Program-made: the position numbers and the translations under genes | Notes under the pieces: generated by a model | Seen by the model: only the letters and a program-made list of their open reading frames with translations | Databases searched by the model: none | What the model was told of the DNA's origin: nothing | Assembly (NCBI GenBank): GCA_013396755.1 | Contig: VWZF01005688.1 | Span: 186,001 to 250,000 of the forward strand | Source of the DNA: Sclerurus mexicanus | Lineage: Eukaryota > Chordata > Aves > Passeriformes > Furnariidae | Direction: 5' to 3' | DNA: 64,000 bases | In this document: positions 1 to 13,074 of the stretch, piece by piece | How the letters are laid out: each line of letters begins with the position of its first letter | How positions within the stretch are numbered: position 1 is the stretch's first letter

Positions 1-3000
1 ATCTTCAAATGGATGAAGATAGTTTTTTGTTGTTAGTTCTTGATTAGAATTTGGCCTTTTGTCATGAGAATTAGTTGGGCATTTATCTATTAAATTTTAA
101 TTTCTGGGCCTTGCTTCTATAAACATAAAAAATAATTCAGACTATTTTTCTGTATCCTACTGTAAGCCATCAGCAGTTGCAATAGAATTATGCTTCTGTT
201 CCATTAGGTTTTATTCTTAAGAGCTACATTTTTTCAGTTTATGTTCAAATCACATCTATAGTAAAAGGAACATTGTCACTTCTGAGAACAGACATCTGCA
301 TGTGCTATCAGAGCGGGTGTGGATAAGCAAGATCCTGATATCAATCAGTCTTACAGTGCTTATCTGCCTGCGGTCATTACATGGCTGTAGAGATGATACA
401 GAATTCCTAAAGAAGCCTGAAGGTGCTTCTGTCACTCAGAACAGATGGGCATCTGGGGAAATTGCCTGATGTAGCCTTTGCCTTTGAAGTGTGAAAATTC
501 TCTCCTGTGTTATTTGTCCCATAATATCCAGTCTTAGCTTGTTATACTTCACAATTGTTGCATATAACTAGGACTCTTTAAACATTTAGGAAAACTTGTG
601 GAAAAACATATTTTATATTTGTAGAGAATTATTAAATGGACCAACTCCATCTCTTGCCTAATTTCATTAGTGGTTATTGTTCCAGTATGTTTGTTCTGAC
701 ATGTTATATTGTGGTGTTTGGCATATCATACTTACCTTCCTGTTGGCCAATGTCTTTGAGATTCAAAACTAAAATAGATGAGAAGCTGCAGAGTCTGTCC
801 TTTGATGTAAAGAGACTGTAGTGCTGTGAAGAAGTTAATCTCTAACAAAGAGTACATGTTCTGCAACATACTTGAAGAAAGAAAAACCCCTGACTAGGCA
901 GGAATGGGGAGAACTGGGAGCATGACTGCCATTCATTTATGGGATGCTTCAGGGGTACTGTGTATATTACTAATTTTTTCCTTAGACTATCTCTTGGGTT
1001 TTTTCCTCCATTTTTCTCTCCTAAATGAGAACATTGTCAACCCATGCTCCAAGCACTGGGTTTCTCTTCTGTGGACAATTGCTACATGTGGCTGCTCTTT
1101 CCTATTGAGATTTCTAAATGTATTCTAGTCCTAATAATGCTCATTGGTTAATTCAGGTTGAAGCAAGGTCTGTTTTAATTATGCACCTTTTTCAACACTG
1201 TAATCCTTATTTAAATAAATGCTGAGCCCTGCAATTCCAAGAGTGAAAATTATGCATCGTTGTTGCAATTCTTTGGCTTCTATCCTTGCAGGTGGTCAAG
1301 GTGATCCTTTTTCATGAAGTATATTCATGTCTGCCTGAATTCTGAAGAGCTGTAGAATCTTTGGGCATTATCTCAATTTTTTTTCTTCCTTTCCATTTCA
1401 GACTTTGTTCCTCAGTCCCTTGTTTCTGTGTCCTGTTTTCCTCTTATACCTACAGCTCTGTTGTTAGTTCCTTGAATTTGTCTTGTTTTGTTTCCTTTTG
1501 TGTCAGAGTCTTTCATATTACATGGAACAGCTCCCTAGTTAAAGCAAATCCAACTTCTCCTCTCATTTCAGAGGGGATCCTTAACCAAACAAATGTTGTC
1601 TACTTGTGGCTTCTTGCCAAATGTCATGTGTGGTTGTTTGGGTTTTTTTTTTCCTTAAAGTGAACTCTTTCTTAAACAATGACAAAGTTTTGCTGAGCCT
1701 ATGTCTAATGCTGTAATGCATAATGTAACTTTCATAGGATGATGTAGTATCTATTGGAGTAACAGCACAGATAAAAGCGAAATCATGAGTTGTACAGGTT
1801 TGGTAGTCTCAGAAATGCTTCTTTCGTGATGATGGATTATGATTGAATAAGGTTATATTAGTTTATCATCAAACAATAAAACTTCTAGGAGGGAAAGTTT
1901 TAATTTGTTTCTAAATAGTACAGTCAGTTTCTTCTGATGGTGAACTCTTCACTTTCACTCTGTAAAACAGCTTTATTCCTGTGTCAAGTGAATCTTGATT
2001 GTGCTATCTTTGTTTAAAGTATTTTGTAGTTCAGTACCTTTCTCACAGCAAGTTCGTTGTCCTTTTTCCTTCTGGCTTATATGGGGCATGATTCAAAATC
2101 CTCAAAGAGACAGCCTCAGCCAAGTTCATTTTAAGGACCTTGATTTGTAAAGCAAACTAGCTTTCTGTGTTTTCTCATATGCCACTAAATCCAAAAGTGA
2201 TAAACAGTTCTGCAAGCACCAACAATTTGTGGACTTGTACCTCTCTGTCAGCATATTCAGAAAAAACGATTGCATTCACAGAAAGAATGATAAAATTGAC
2301 TGTATCATACAGACTATGAACAGCATTTTAATGGCCTTTTAGCATTCATCCAAAGCTCTTAGCTCTGCAATTGCTTTTTTTTTGCTCCCTGTTTGCATTC
2401 ATGCTATAAATCACTGCTTTTAAAATGGGTTTAGAAAGTGCTTCTCTAAAGCTGTCAGCAATTAAACTGTGAAAGTTAACTCCTCAGGAATTAAGTTATA
2501 TAAATTAGTCTGATTAATTACTAAAAGTGAGGCAGAGATTGGGCAAGTAAGATGAACTCTACAATGATGGAATCAAATGTAGAAAACAAGAATATTCACA
2601 AGGCAGATTCAATAGATGGCATAATAATAGAGTTTATCTTAATCTGTAGAATATGTCTGAGGTTCCTCAGTTTCTCTGAAGCACTTTAAATAACTGTTTA
2701 TATAACCAGGACATGTTTTTAGAGTAATTCTGGCTAATGCTGCATCTGCTGTGTCGTGAGCTGTGGAGGAAGACAGGAAATAACGTGTTGCTTGTGATTG
2801 TATGTAGAAGACCTTGTAGCACAATATTGCCTATAAATGACAGTGCAGGAATTCTTAGGAGTGATTATCGCATGGGCAGGAGACTGCTAGCTGTTTGGAA
2901 AGATAGCACATTCTGTGCTTCCTTGAAGAAGCTAGGATCAGGATTTGAATGAAAGTGCTTTTGCTTTGAGGATGGCTGCACATTGCTCATGCAGGTAGTT

Positions 3001-3912
3001 GCAGCTGAAACTGGATTTGTATTAGCCTGCTTGCCTTCTGCCTAACTTCAGCAGATACCAGCTCTGGTCTGACTACACCTACCACAGGCAGAGAGGTAGG
3101 GATGATTCAAATATATAAAAGTATTATTTAGATAACTAATCCCTTTATTTAGTGTTCTTGACATCTATCATGTTCTATGTTATAGTGTAGTATCCATGAA
3201 GCTTAGAAATTTATGGGTTTTTTCCCAAGTTACTAGAAAACTAAACTGCCATACTGAAGGAGCTTTGAAGTTTTCCCTGCTTCATGCTGCAAAACCCCCA
3301 TGGCTCCAAGAAGGAAGCATGTGTCTGATTCTGGGCTATCTGTTAATGAAAGACTGTAGAATTGCTGTGCTGGTATTTGCTATTGGACCTTAGACTTGTC
3401 AAGCTTGGTAAGATATCAGGATTTTTAATCTCTTCATTGTTTTGATGGATGGTGTTGCAGCTTCTGAGGCTACCAGGGCTGTGGTGTGCTTTGAGGATTT
3501 CCTATTGGATAGCGTGCTTGAGTATTCTTGAGCTGTTACCTTCTGATTTCTATGATGTGAGTCTTTTGACACTAAAGCATCTAGAGGTGGTGAAATACTC
3601 TTGAGAAAATCTGTAGCTGAGCTTTAGAGGCAGAGATGAATACTGTGTGTACCAGACTGTGAGCTGGTAAGAGGGGAAGGATTGAGGCTCAGATGGAAGA
3701 GTTAGAGAGTTATAGGTGAGGAGCTGTAAACATCTTTTAGACATCTGGGTTGTGGGCAACAGTGAGTGGAAATAAATGTGAGTGCTGGAGGTGAGAAGAA
3801 TGATGTGTGAGATATTTTTACATTTTTTTCTTAAATGAGTTCCACTGTCAAATGCCTTGAAATATTTTTCTCACTCAAAATGAAAATTAACAACAGTTTC
3901 AAAATAGAAATG
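1..3912. other. Unique AT-rich noncoding DNA, no gene seen
   Basis: No exon, RNA gene or recognisable transposon was found. Open frames reach at most about 100 codons, carry no recognisable domain and often lack an ATG at their start. The patch 2265-2520 has the look of a conserved noncoding element and is listed separately. The rest is mixed AT-rich sequence with short T-runs. Confidence 0.6.
2265..2520. promoter_or_regulatory. Candidate conserved noncoding element
   Basis: This stretch is dense in homeodomain-type AT cores (CAATTAAAC, GATTAATTAC) and TGTCAG-type motifs, and has few simple repeats. That texture is typical of vertebrate conserved noncoding elements. Nothing in the sequence alone proves conservation, so the call is inference. 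Confidence 0.2.
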
Positions 3913-4155
3913 TTACAGAATCACAGAACATGCTGAGTTGGAAGGGACCCACAAGGATCATGGAGTCCAGCTCCTGACCCTGCACAGGACCATCCCCAAG
4001 AGTCACACCATGTGCCTGAGAGTATCATCTGAATGCTTTTAGAACTCTCTCAGGTTTACTGCTGTGACCACTTCCCCAGGGAGCCTATGTCAGCATCCAA
4101 ATACCCTCCGTATGTTGACCTGTTTATGATAACACATCCTACACCTCAACTTCAT
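3913..4155 (-). mobile_element. CR1 LINE, 5'-truncated 3' end
   Basis: Read on the minus strand, this is the last part of a CR1 non-LTR retrotransposon. It includes the segment around the stop of ORF2 and the short 3' UTR, with the characteristic blocks for a first-line match: GGACTCCATGATCC, then GTGGGTCCCTTCCAACTCAG, then TTCTGTGATTCTGTAA at the extreme 3' end (3913 on the plus strand). Divergence rises toward 4155, where the similarity fades at a segment resembling the ATATCCAACCTAAAC block. CR1 copies in birds are usually 5'-truncated like this one. It is old and inactive. Confidence 0.9.
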
Positions 4156-7100
4156 ATTTACTTAGCTGTTTCTGTAGTTTTCTAAGGGTTTTTTGAATTA
4201 CCTACATGAAACATTTTTACCAAACTTCCTCTGCAGTCTAGCAGTATCATGTTAAAGAAGTCTTTGATTTGGATAAAGCTGCATCAAGATTTTGAACTTA
4301 TTTTCATATGAAATTTACAATTTTTATATCCTTCACTCCAGCCCCTAAATCCCACTTCTTGGTTTGATGACTCTCTGGTTTTTCTTTTGTATAATACTAA
4401 ATGGCTACAGATTTTGATATATTTTGGGTTTACTTGCTCTTAGTAGATAAATGAAAGGGAGGGATTTTGTTACATAATATTTCAGCATGATTCACCATGA
4501 CATTTACAGATATGCTTGGATATCACTGAGACAACCTGAAAGCCTGACTAGTTCTCCTAATTATTCTTTGTCTCTTGCAGGAGCGGTGAGCATACTCTGT
4601 AATTCTAGAACTGAATATTAAATGAATCTTGCAGAAAGTAAGAGGAAGGCCTTGAAAGCCATGGGGTATCAAAGTAGATATGGGCTTGATGACAAATTTT
4701 AAAGCCTGAAAGGGTGCTGGAATGCTGGACAGTTCAGAGGGAAGCAGTCCAGCTGAGCACACCCACTTACTCAGCCAAAGCTATTGTATTGAAGCAGAAG
4801 TGGGACAAGTCTTAATTTCACTGGCACATTCCTTGATCCCCTTGCATCTTTGGTTATTTCCCATTTTACAAAATATCTGGATGAATTCGGTATTGCATAG
4901 TAACCTGCTCTTTAAAGAGCTTTTTTACATAACTGGTCACTCAAAGTTTTTCTCCAGCTTCAAAGGATACCATTTGAAGCTCTAAAAGGCATAAGCCAAC
5001 TAAGAGGATTTTCATTCCTACTCTAAGCAACTGATAGGACTAGCCTTGATGGAAGCAGTTCTTTTAGATACAATTGACCTTGCTTAAGGGAATCTTCTTA
5101 CAGTTTAAGGCAGAAGCTTCTTTCCCCAACCTGCAAATAACAGTTTCAAGGCAGAGTACATTATGGTGCTAAATATTCAGAGATCTGAGGTCTAATCTAC
5201 TAATGTTCTCCCTAAATTTTTTTGTGTTTCATCCCACGAGAAGAAATTGCAGAAAATGCATATTCAGCCTAACTGAATTTACCATATGAGTGCATAGGTG
5301 GAAAAGGGTGCTGAGATTTGCATTAGAAACTCATTTCAAGTAAAAAAAATAAATTGTTATTGGAAGAGGCTGCTTTGAAAATTTGATCTGATAGCCCATG
5401 AAGATTTTTGGTTGCTCAATAGTATTCATACAGACTGTGGTAATAATGTATTTTTCTGGGTTTGAGAATCACATGTAGACTGATTATAGATCTGTCAAGG
5501 CACTTGTGTCAGCCTGAATGAATTTAGAAGCTGATTGTATATTGAACGTTTCAGACAAGACTTGCACAACAAGAGAGTGTTTTGCCACTAGTGCCCTGTC
5601 AGTTGTTTACTTCTTTATTTTTCAGTGTCCCTAGAAGATGGACTAACTATAGTCCTGTGTATATTATCAGCCATATTGGCCTCTCTGCTTTCCACAGAGA
5701 AATTCCCTTTGCCTGATTTTCAGTTGACTTTTCTCTATCCAGGTATAATCTTGGTTTTACAAGTTCCTGCAAAACTGACAGCAAGGTTTCAATAAATAAA
5801 ATTTTTAAAATGCTGGCTTACTTAATTCTGTTTATATGTGGAGAATCCAGTATTATATAAAAGAATTTGATATTTGTGTGAGGTATAAGAGTATTTTGAA
5901 AATTTCCAAAAGAAAAGAGGATAAACTCCCTCATCCTAATTGAAATTTGTTTTGTAAACCCTTTTCCTTTAGCTCTGGAGCCATTTCATACTTTTCCCCT
6001 AAAAAAAATGCACCATTGACAAAACTGATGCTTGTTTTTGAAACTTTGGCTTTCACATAACTGCCTTTCCTGACAAAGATGCTTTCAATTTTTTGCCATT
6101 TCTCTCTATTACATTTGTCTATTTTGTGAACTGACTTTCCTAGCAATGCCTTGGTTTAGGAAAAGTCACCTCAGAAGCTTCTACTCTGGTGAGGTTTTGG
6201 AATGTTCTAAACAGTTTTCCTCTATTCTTTTAAGCTGATATGAACTTTTTCTGGTAGTTTAAATTTAACACAGCTTGAGAAACATTTCTTTTCCTACCTC
6301 TGAACTGCTTTATATTTCTTTCATTCACCAGACAATTTTTGGCTGTACTGTGATCACAGACATATGCCAGCTCCCAGACTAGGTTGAACTGGAAGTGCTG
6401 AGTTTTCAGAAGCGCTCTCACTTGCGTTTTACTGTAGTACATGCAAGAATAGCTTTTAAAGATCCTGTAAGTTTCAGAAATTGTATCTTTTCCTGTATCT
6501 TAATAACTTGTCAAAGATGGGAGGTGGTGGCCTTCTGTCACTTCTCTGCCTAGGAGAGAATGGTATCTGCAGTGACTGGAACAACAGTGTGAACAGTACA
6601 AAACAGTAGTTGGAGTGCATACATTAACTTCTTTTGCATTTGTTGTGGTATGTGAAGTACCAAGCACTAATTACAATTGATGGCAGCATGCCAGAGTCAG
6701 TTCTTGTGTTCCAGGTATGCTTTTCTAGTTCATTTTCTGTCTTAAGTTCTTGAGGCTTCCTCCTGTACTTGAGATCTTTTGTATAAGAGACAAATAATAG
6801 TTGTACAAGAATAATTAGAATATGCCTAAGCTGCAAAGAGTGAATTTCATAGCTGTTTGGACTTGACTCCAGTGTTTGCTTCCAATTATAAAGCATAAAA
6901 TGAGGAGACTCAGTTTTTAGACTCATGAAATTAGAGTAATTTAACGTTGACTTGTCTCATCCTTGACTTCAGTGAAGCAGTGTGGTTTGGTGAACAGAAA
7001 ACAGCTCACTTTTTAGGTAATCTTTGAAACAGGTTGATGTAGGCTTTAGGTGCACAAAAAAGGTTCCTCGCTAGCACCCTATTTCTTTACTATCTTTTGT

Positions 7101-8085
7101 GAGCTCTTTTTACTTTAGTTTTGAAGGTAGAGCTTGGTGAAGAATAGTAAAAGGAGTATCAAACATTCTTTTATTGTACTTTGCATCCAAATCACGCTTG
7201 TCTTCCTGTCATCTGAAGATGCAGCTGTTCTTTCACATAGTTGATTCATGTCATCCACAATTAAAATGTCCTTGCTATTTAAAAAATGCTTCTCAGCATG
7301 TCTAAAAAGGTTGTCAAAACAATGACTTGTTCACAGTGAAAAGATCTTGATGCTTTATAGAAGACTGATGCAATGAATTGACTAGAAAAATCTGGTTTTA
7401 TCTTATTTCTGATGAAGTCGTATTTTGTTGTGTCTTGATGGCTAGTTTAAAACCAGTTCCTGATCTGGAGCCAGAGATGGTAAGCTACACAGTTTTCATG
7501 ATTCCTGGGTTATACAACTTATTTACAACTACTTCATACTGATCTTGTTCAACATAGCCATTTCTGTCAAACACTTCATTTCTTCCACCAAATACATTAC
7601 TTTACTTGTTATAGGTACTGGGGGATATGCAGTCCAAACTTTCGCAGCTCCAGACATTTGATTATTGATGAAGTTGTAATTTTTTCTGCTATTACTGAGT
7701 CCTTTGAGGAAAGCAACAAGATGAGACTTATTCTTTGTTACTTAGTAATGTTTGGGCATTTCTAAAATATTGAAAAAAATAATACTACTTGTATTATTAC
7801 CCCTTGTAGGGCTACCTGGCTCAGATAGTGACAGGGTTTTTTGGCTGTAGTTCAGAAGCCATGCTTCTCTCTGCGAAGGTGCCTGGCAAGCAGGGGTTAG
7901 ACCACGTTCTGGAATACTGAAGAACAAAATCCTATTCTCTTTCTCAGTGAAAGGTATAGTTTGTTGTGCACAGACTGGATGTCTGTTGTTGTTTATGGAT
8001 GGAGGTTTATACAGAGGCTTGTTAGTGAAACACAAGCATGCACTGAAGCAGGAACTGGAACTCCATTTGCTGCCTAGTCAGTAGT
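4156..8085. other. AT-rich noncoding DNA with a possible gene relic
   Basis: No intact gene was found. Several minus-strand stretches between about 5930 and 7700 translate into short, compositionally protein-like segments interrupted by frame changes. The best of them is listed separately at 7150-7690. The remainder has no recognisable repeat. Confidence 0.5.
7150..7690 (-). pseudogene. Possible decayed coding sequence, unidentified
   Basis: Reading the minus strand from 7690 to 7150 gives four protein-like segments in order, each in a different frame from the one before. About 7690-7610 contains MSGAAKVWTAYPPVP. About 7600-7484 contains FDRNGYVEQDQYEVVV. About 7430-7300 contains IKPDFSSQFIASVFYK. 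About 7315-7180 contains HAEKHFLNSKDILIVDD. Mixed charge and few low-complexity runs make this look more like a frameshifted processed pseudogene or another fossil coding region than random AT-rich DNA. I do not recognise the parent protein. Chance cannot be excluded, since three frames were scanned freely. Confidence 0.25.
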
Positions 8086-8091
8086 CTTTGG

Positions 8092-8928
8092 TGTTACAAC
8101 CCAGTCCAACTTTACCAGGTGTACATGTTAATTTCAGGCTTCAAGAGATTTCATCTGCATGAACCCTTTCAAAGCCATTGGTTCTTGGTAGTCTGAATTA
8201 AGGTCCAGAGAATAACTACACATTTTTCTCTTAAGAGATTTCTTTTGGTAAGAATATAAGCGTTTTGGCAAAAAGGGTTTTACAAAGGTCATATGTGGCT
8301 TCACAAAAGCATTACAACAGATTACCAAGATTATCAAGCATTGCTATAGTAAAGAAGTTTTGTTACACACAACAAACACAAACTCCATGTGACTGCAGTT
8401 ATGTACACACAAATTACAGAAAATAGGTATTTAAGTTACGCACAAGAGAAAGAAAAGAATAAAGGAAGAGAGTTTGAGAAGAAAGAATAACAAAAGAAAA
8501 AGAGGGGAGAAAGAACATAGTTACCACTCAGAAGGTCTCATGTTGATGGCTTCAAAGAGAACAGGCCAGGGCACACAATGAACACCTCAGGTACACCTCC
8601 TCCTCTGCTCTGGTCACTGTGGCCACTCCCTGCAGGCGGTACCTTTGGTTCACTGACCATTCCCTGTCCCCTTAGCCAAAGTGAGGGATGTCGCAGCTAA
8701 GTAGAGGCTCCAGGGGTGTGGTGTGGTCGGCTGAGTTACTAGACAGCCCTTCCTGACTGCCAGCCCTGCCACAGCTCCCATGGCCATGCGGCTGCAGCCC
8801 CTGTGCTATGGGAAGGTCCCACCATGTGCCTGCAGGGCCAGCCCAGCCCTTCCCACGCACACGGAGTCACAGAGATGCACCCCCACAAGGGCATTCTGAC
8901 CCAATAACAGCTGACCTGGTGTCTAACA
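8092..8928. mobile_element. Probable solo LTR with imperfect 6-bp target duplication
   Basis: The 837-bp segment starts TGTTAC and ends CTAACA, giving perfect 5-bp terminal inverted repeats TGTTA/TAACA with the canonical TG...CA ends of LTRs. It is flanked by CTTTGG (8086-8091) and CTTGGG (8929-8934), which match at 5 of 6 positions, as expected for an aged 6-bp target-site duplication. A sharp composition change supports a unit. There is a purine-rich block at about 8445-8519, then a GC-richer block at about 8570-8870, in otherwise AT-rich DNA. No clear TATA box and poly(A) signal pair was found, so orientation is left open. A 6-bp duplication would suit a class II (ERVK-like) avian retrovirus family. 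Confidence 0.55.
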
Positions 8929-9070
8929 CTTGGGTGTGTAATTTTACGTTTAGTCTTGCAGAAGCTGTTATTTCCTGCTGAACTGAAAGAGCTTCAATTG
9001 AAGAGTTTTGCATTTTGTGAGTAGCTGGACCACCTGCCAGCTGTACTTCAAATAAAGAGTTGCTTGTGGG

Positions 9071-9097
9071 TTTTTTTTGTGTTTTTTTTTTTTTTTT
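9071..9097. repeat. T-rich homopolymer tract
   Basis: Runs of T interrupted by GTG. This is an A-tail-like or simple low-complexity tract with no associated element recognised. Confidence 0.9.
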
Positions 9098-10101
9098 GGT
9101 TTGAACTATTTCAAAGCATAATTCACAGTTAAAGATTATGGATTTCAAGTGGGGGAGGCCACTTTTTTGTTTAACAATGTAAAAACAAGATGCCTGAATT
9201 GCACTCCTAAGTGGGTTTAGAGTAAAGGCATCTATTTTGCTTTTTTGGCAGTCTGGTATCTGTGAGGACATTTGTTCATCCTTCCTATATATTCGTAATT
9301 GCCACCTGTGTTATTAAGGGAAGAACATAAAAAGCCCTCAGGGCTTGTGTGATTTATTGCAGTTTCAAGATGCTTAAAAATTGAGTACCACAGTTGTAAG
9401 CATTGCTATGTTTAGGTCCTTTGAAAAGACCCAAGTACCTAAATTCAATTAATATTTGATCTGGTGCACCTGTGCCTCTTAAGCCTGAATACTTTTTTCT
9501 ACTTCTAAAGGGCTAAACCATTCATCCCTCTCCCATTATCTGTTCGGTGCACAGATGTGCTCAGTGTGATTGTCATTGTATTCCTTGGGGTTGGCTACAA
9601 GTCAGTGTGGCAAAGGGTTTATGACATTGATGTGAGTTTTACATGAGGACTTTGAACAGTTGAGTGCTCTTGCTATCCTTTGAATCCCAATGACTCTACC
9701 ATTTTCATGTTACACATGGATGGAAGTTTGTCACTACAAACGCTGCTAAATGGTCACTATTAATCTTTTCCCTTCTCCATCTTCTGCTCCTTGATAAATA
9801 CATGATGTACATGTAGCTTGACCATTTTTTGAGACAGGCATCATGATGATAAAATCCATAATCCAATGAAACTGATAGAAATTGGCTTAAGATGTCACAT
9901 TTAACCCTGGGTATGTGCTGAATAGTATCTATTACCTTTGGAAGAATATGCAGCTCATGTAGGAAAACCTGTTTACATGCCAATAGCATCTTTCACATTC
10001 TTTCACCTCATTTAAAGCCAAGATGCTCATAGTCTCATATTAAATGTCTACATTGGTCTCTTATCTGTGATAACTTACACTAACTTGTAATGTGCAGTAG
10101 C

Positions 10102-10115
10102 AAAAAAAAAAAAAA
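10102..10115. repeat. Poly-A tract (A14)
   Basis: Fourteen consecutive A residues. No retrogene was recognised upstream of the run. Confidence 0.9.
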
Positions 10116-10439
10116 TCCTTGTCATGCAAGCAACACTTCGAAGCATAGTACAGGTTGCTGCAGTCAAAAGAAATTTGCACTGTAGAACTGTAAATGTGGT
10201 ATTGTCACGAAAACAATGGTGTTTCTCCTCCTTCCGAAAGTGCTTTCTATCACATATAAAAGAAACCAGTCTGAATTTAGTCAGACTTGTTTCACCATAT
10301 CCTAGGGTGGCCGTTTCCTGGTCTCCTGTGCTTTACATCTGTCACAAGATTAAGGAAGGAATGAAGAATCACAGGAGAAACATAAAATCAATCATAAAAT
10401 CTAGTAGGACAATTAACAATTTATTCAGAGCTCATCACT

Positions 10440-10570
10440 GTACATATTAAGATTGATTACTTTTTGCTACTGTCTTTAATTTAATGAGGGTAGCAGCTGC
10501 TCGGCAACTTACAGGAGTCACAATTTTACAGCACTATGCAGAGGGGCTTTGTTGATTTTTATCAGCGCAA
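10440..10570. promoter_or_regulatory. Candidate conserved noncoding element
   Basis: Compact block with retained CpGs (CTGCTCGGCAAC, ATCAGCGCAAAAG) and a TTTAATTTAATGAGG core in AT-rich surroundings. It resembles a conserved noncoding element by texture only. Confidence 0.18.
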
Positions 10571-13074
10571 AAGAAGGCAGTGTATTCAGCAAGTAGTATT
10601 TCAGGGGGAAAACTTGCCTGTACTAAGAGACTTCATTAATTCCCTAGCTCCATGTGACTTCCTCCCTTACGTTTTGACTAATCTTCATTATTGAAAAAGT
10701 AATTTTACCATTAAATAAGAAAATATTTTTCCACAGATAACGGAATTAAAGAGAAGTCAGGGACAAGTCAATAAAACATTATGAATTCACAAACATAGTA
10801 GTTCCACAAAAATGATACCTAGCCTGCTCTGAACTACAGGTGTGGTTTGTGAGGAGAATAATGATTTACCAGTTGTCTTATTTTTGGTTTTAGAGAACAA
10901 TAACTTAACACTTCCAGTTGATTTTTAGGTGCTTCAAAAGAGAGGCTGACTTTGCTCAGATTGAATCTGAGGTGGCTGGACTTGGTTAATTCTCAATTGC
11001 TAGCAAAGCAGCAAGTTTCTTATGATGAGCTAAGATGTTTAAATGCAAATTTTGTTTTGAATTGACTTTTGTCAAAGGACACTCTCTCTATACAGAGGCA
11101 TGTGAGCATTTGTAAATCTTCCACAAGTGAGTTTTGAAACCTTGTGTCAGAGGCTCATTAGCTTTGTGCTGAAATTCCTGACTTTGACATAAAGAATATC
11201 AGTGTTACCAGGGGAAAAACAGTAATACTGAGTTTTAGGGTTCAGATAAGGTCAGACTGTTTCCCCCACAGTTTAAGTCAGTATGAAAACAAATTACTGT
11301 GTGAAGTTGACTTCACTGTTTAATTAACATCAAGTTTAAGGATATTATTTTGATGCAAGATGTTTCTCAATGTGTATTTTATATATGTTAAAATATTCTA
11401 CATATATACACACTTTAAAAGCTAAAGGTTAGGGAAGTATGGCACTTTTAAAATGATAGAATGTTCTTATAAATTTTTTTTTTTAGTACAAAAGAATCAA
11501 GGTAGCTGATATATAAAATGCTTTGCAAATTTTCCAGTGCATGTTTTGCTAAAAACTTGAGTAACTTTTGGTTTTTTTTTGCTGTCTAATGTAAGGTATA
11601 ATACAGAAGGTATAACAAATGTCTTTAGTGTATATACAGTGCCAAGATAACATATATCTATTTCTATATTGTGAAAGAGAGGCCTGAACCGCTCTGCCCT
11701 GTTGCAGGTATTGTTTCTGCTTGGGAAAGATTATAGTGAGTCATTTGTGTTCACTTTTATGAATAGTTTCTTATCTGAAAGAAAGCCAGCTGTGGAGATG
11801 GGCTGAAGCAGAGGGCCTGAGGTCTAGGCTATAGTTTGCATGGTCCAGAGATGCCCAGATGCAGGCTGTCTTGGGCAGATGATTAGAGGCAGAGAGTTTT
11901 GTTGCTTTTCCTTCTTCTGTGTACTTCTGTTGAAGTAAAAACCCATGAAAGGAGGTGAATTATCAATTCAACTTGGGGTTGTTGAAGACACAGCTTCCTC
12001 TGAGGCATAGAATCTGCTTTTTACAGACCGTAGGCAAAGTCCAGCCTGCAGAGGCAGGTTTGTTGGCCAATGTGGTTTCCAGCCCTGATTCCCCCAGTCT
12101 CTGACTTTGGGGATGTGGCTGATTAATGCTGTTGCTTTTCATCTGCATGTACGCATTTCTTTCCTATGAAAGCCTGAGGGCAGGAGCAGTGTGTGAGGCA
12201 GGGTCTGAATGCAGAGAAACACCCCAGGGCCCTACCCTAGGATTTTAGTTAGAAGGAAGTGAATGGTGGGTCAGAAGATCCCAGTGTACATGAAAATTTG
12301 TTATTCCATATATAGGAACCCTATCATTGTGGATGGGACTATGTTTTGGATGATAAGATAGCTAACTTAACACAGACAGAAGTAAAATACCCTGGGGTCT
12401 ATGCTCAGGGAAGGAAATTACATCAATATTAAATGACAAAATGCATACCTAATAAATGCAATAGGAACAAACCCAAAACTCAAGTGTTTAATACAGTTGC
12501 ACTTGCTTCTCTTCTGTTAAGCAAGTAGCTGGTTTGATAATTTGTTTATCTATAGCTTTTCAAGTCTAAGTTGGGCAATAACACAGACCATCTAACCCCT
12601 CAGGTAGCTTCAATCTCCTCTTGAAAATGTCTCTTCTGTTCTATACCATTGTCTTGACCATAATATCACTTGTATTCAGATCCTAGCTAATCACATTATT
12701 GAGTGAGTCTGTTCTGTCCCTGAAAGAAAAATGTCAGCATACTCCAAGCCCTTTTCTCCTACTTGAATTAAAAAGGTTAGTTTGAGTCTTGAACCTGTCC
12801 TTTCTCTTTGGAAATCCTTGGATTTTTAAATGTGGTTTTAAGTTGCGGGACTGCACCTCCTGAAAATTACCATCAGACTTGAGGCATATCCTGTAACTTC
12901 TCAATGTGAGTAGTTTACAAAACATAGAGTAACCTTGTCTTTGTAACAGAAAAAAAAGGATATAATAAGTTTTAAATTAATATAATTTTATTTGCCTATA
13001 CAATACATACAGTTTTGTTTATATACTACATGCTATGATCATACTTCTTGCTAAGGACAGGACTGCATGGATTT

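Larger units (their letters stand above)
8935..13074. other. Noncoding DNA, no gene seen
   Basis: It contains homopolymer tracts (T-runs at 9071-9097, A-run at 10102-10115) and a candidate conserved patch at 10440-10570. A less AT-rich stretch at about 11690-12250 could be an old unrecognised repeat, but no termini were found. Two open frames with true ATG starts were weighed, the 134-codon frame at 8867-9271 (minus) and the 108-codon frame at 10124-10450 (plus). Neither shows a recognisable domain, and the first reads straight through the poly-T tract. Confidence 0.55.
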
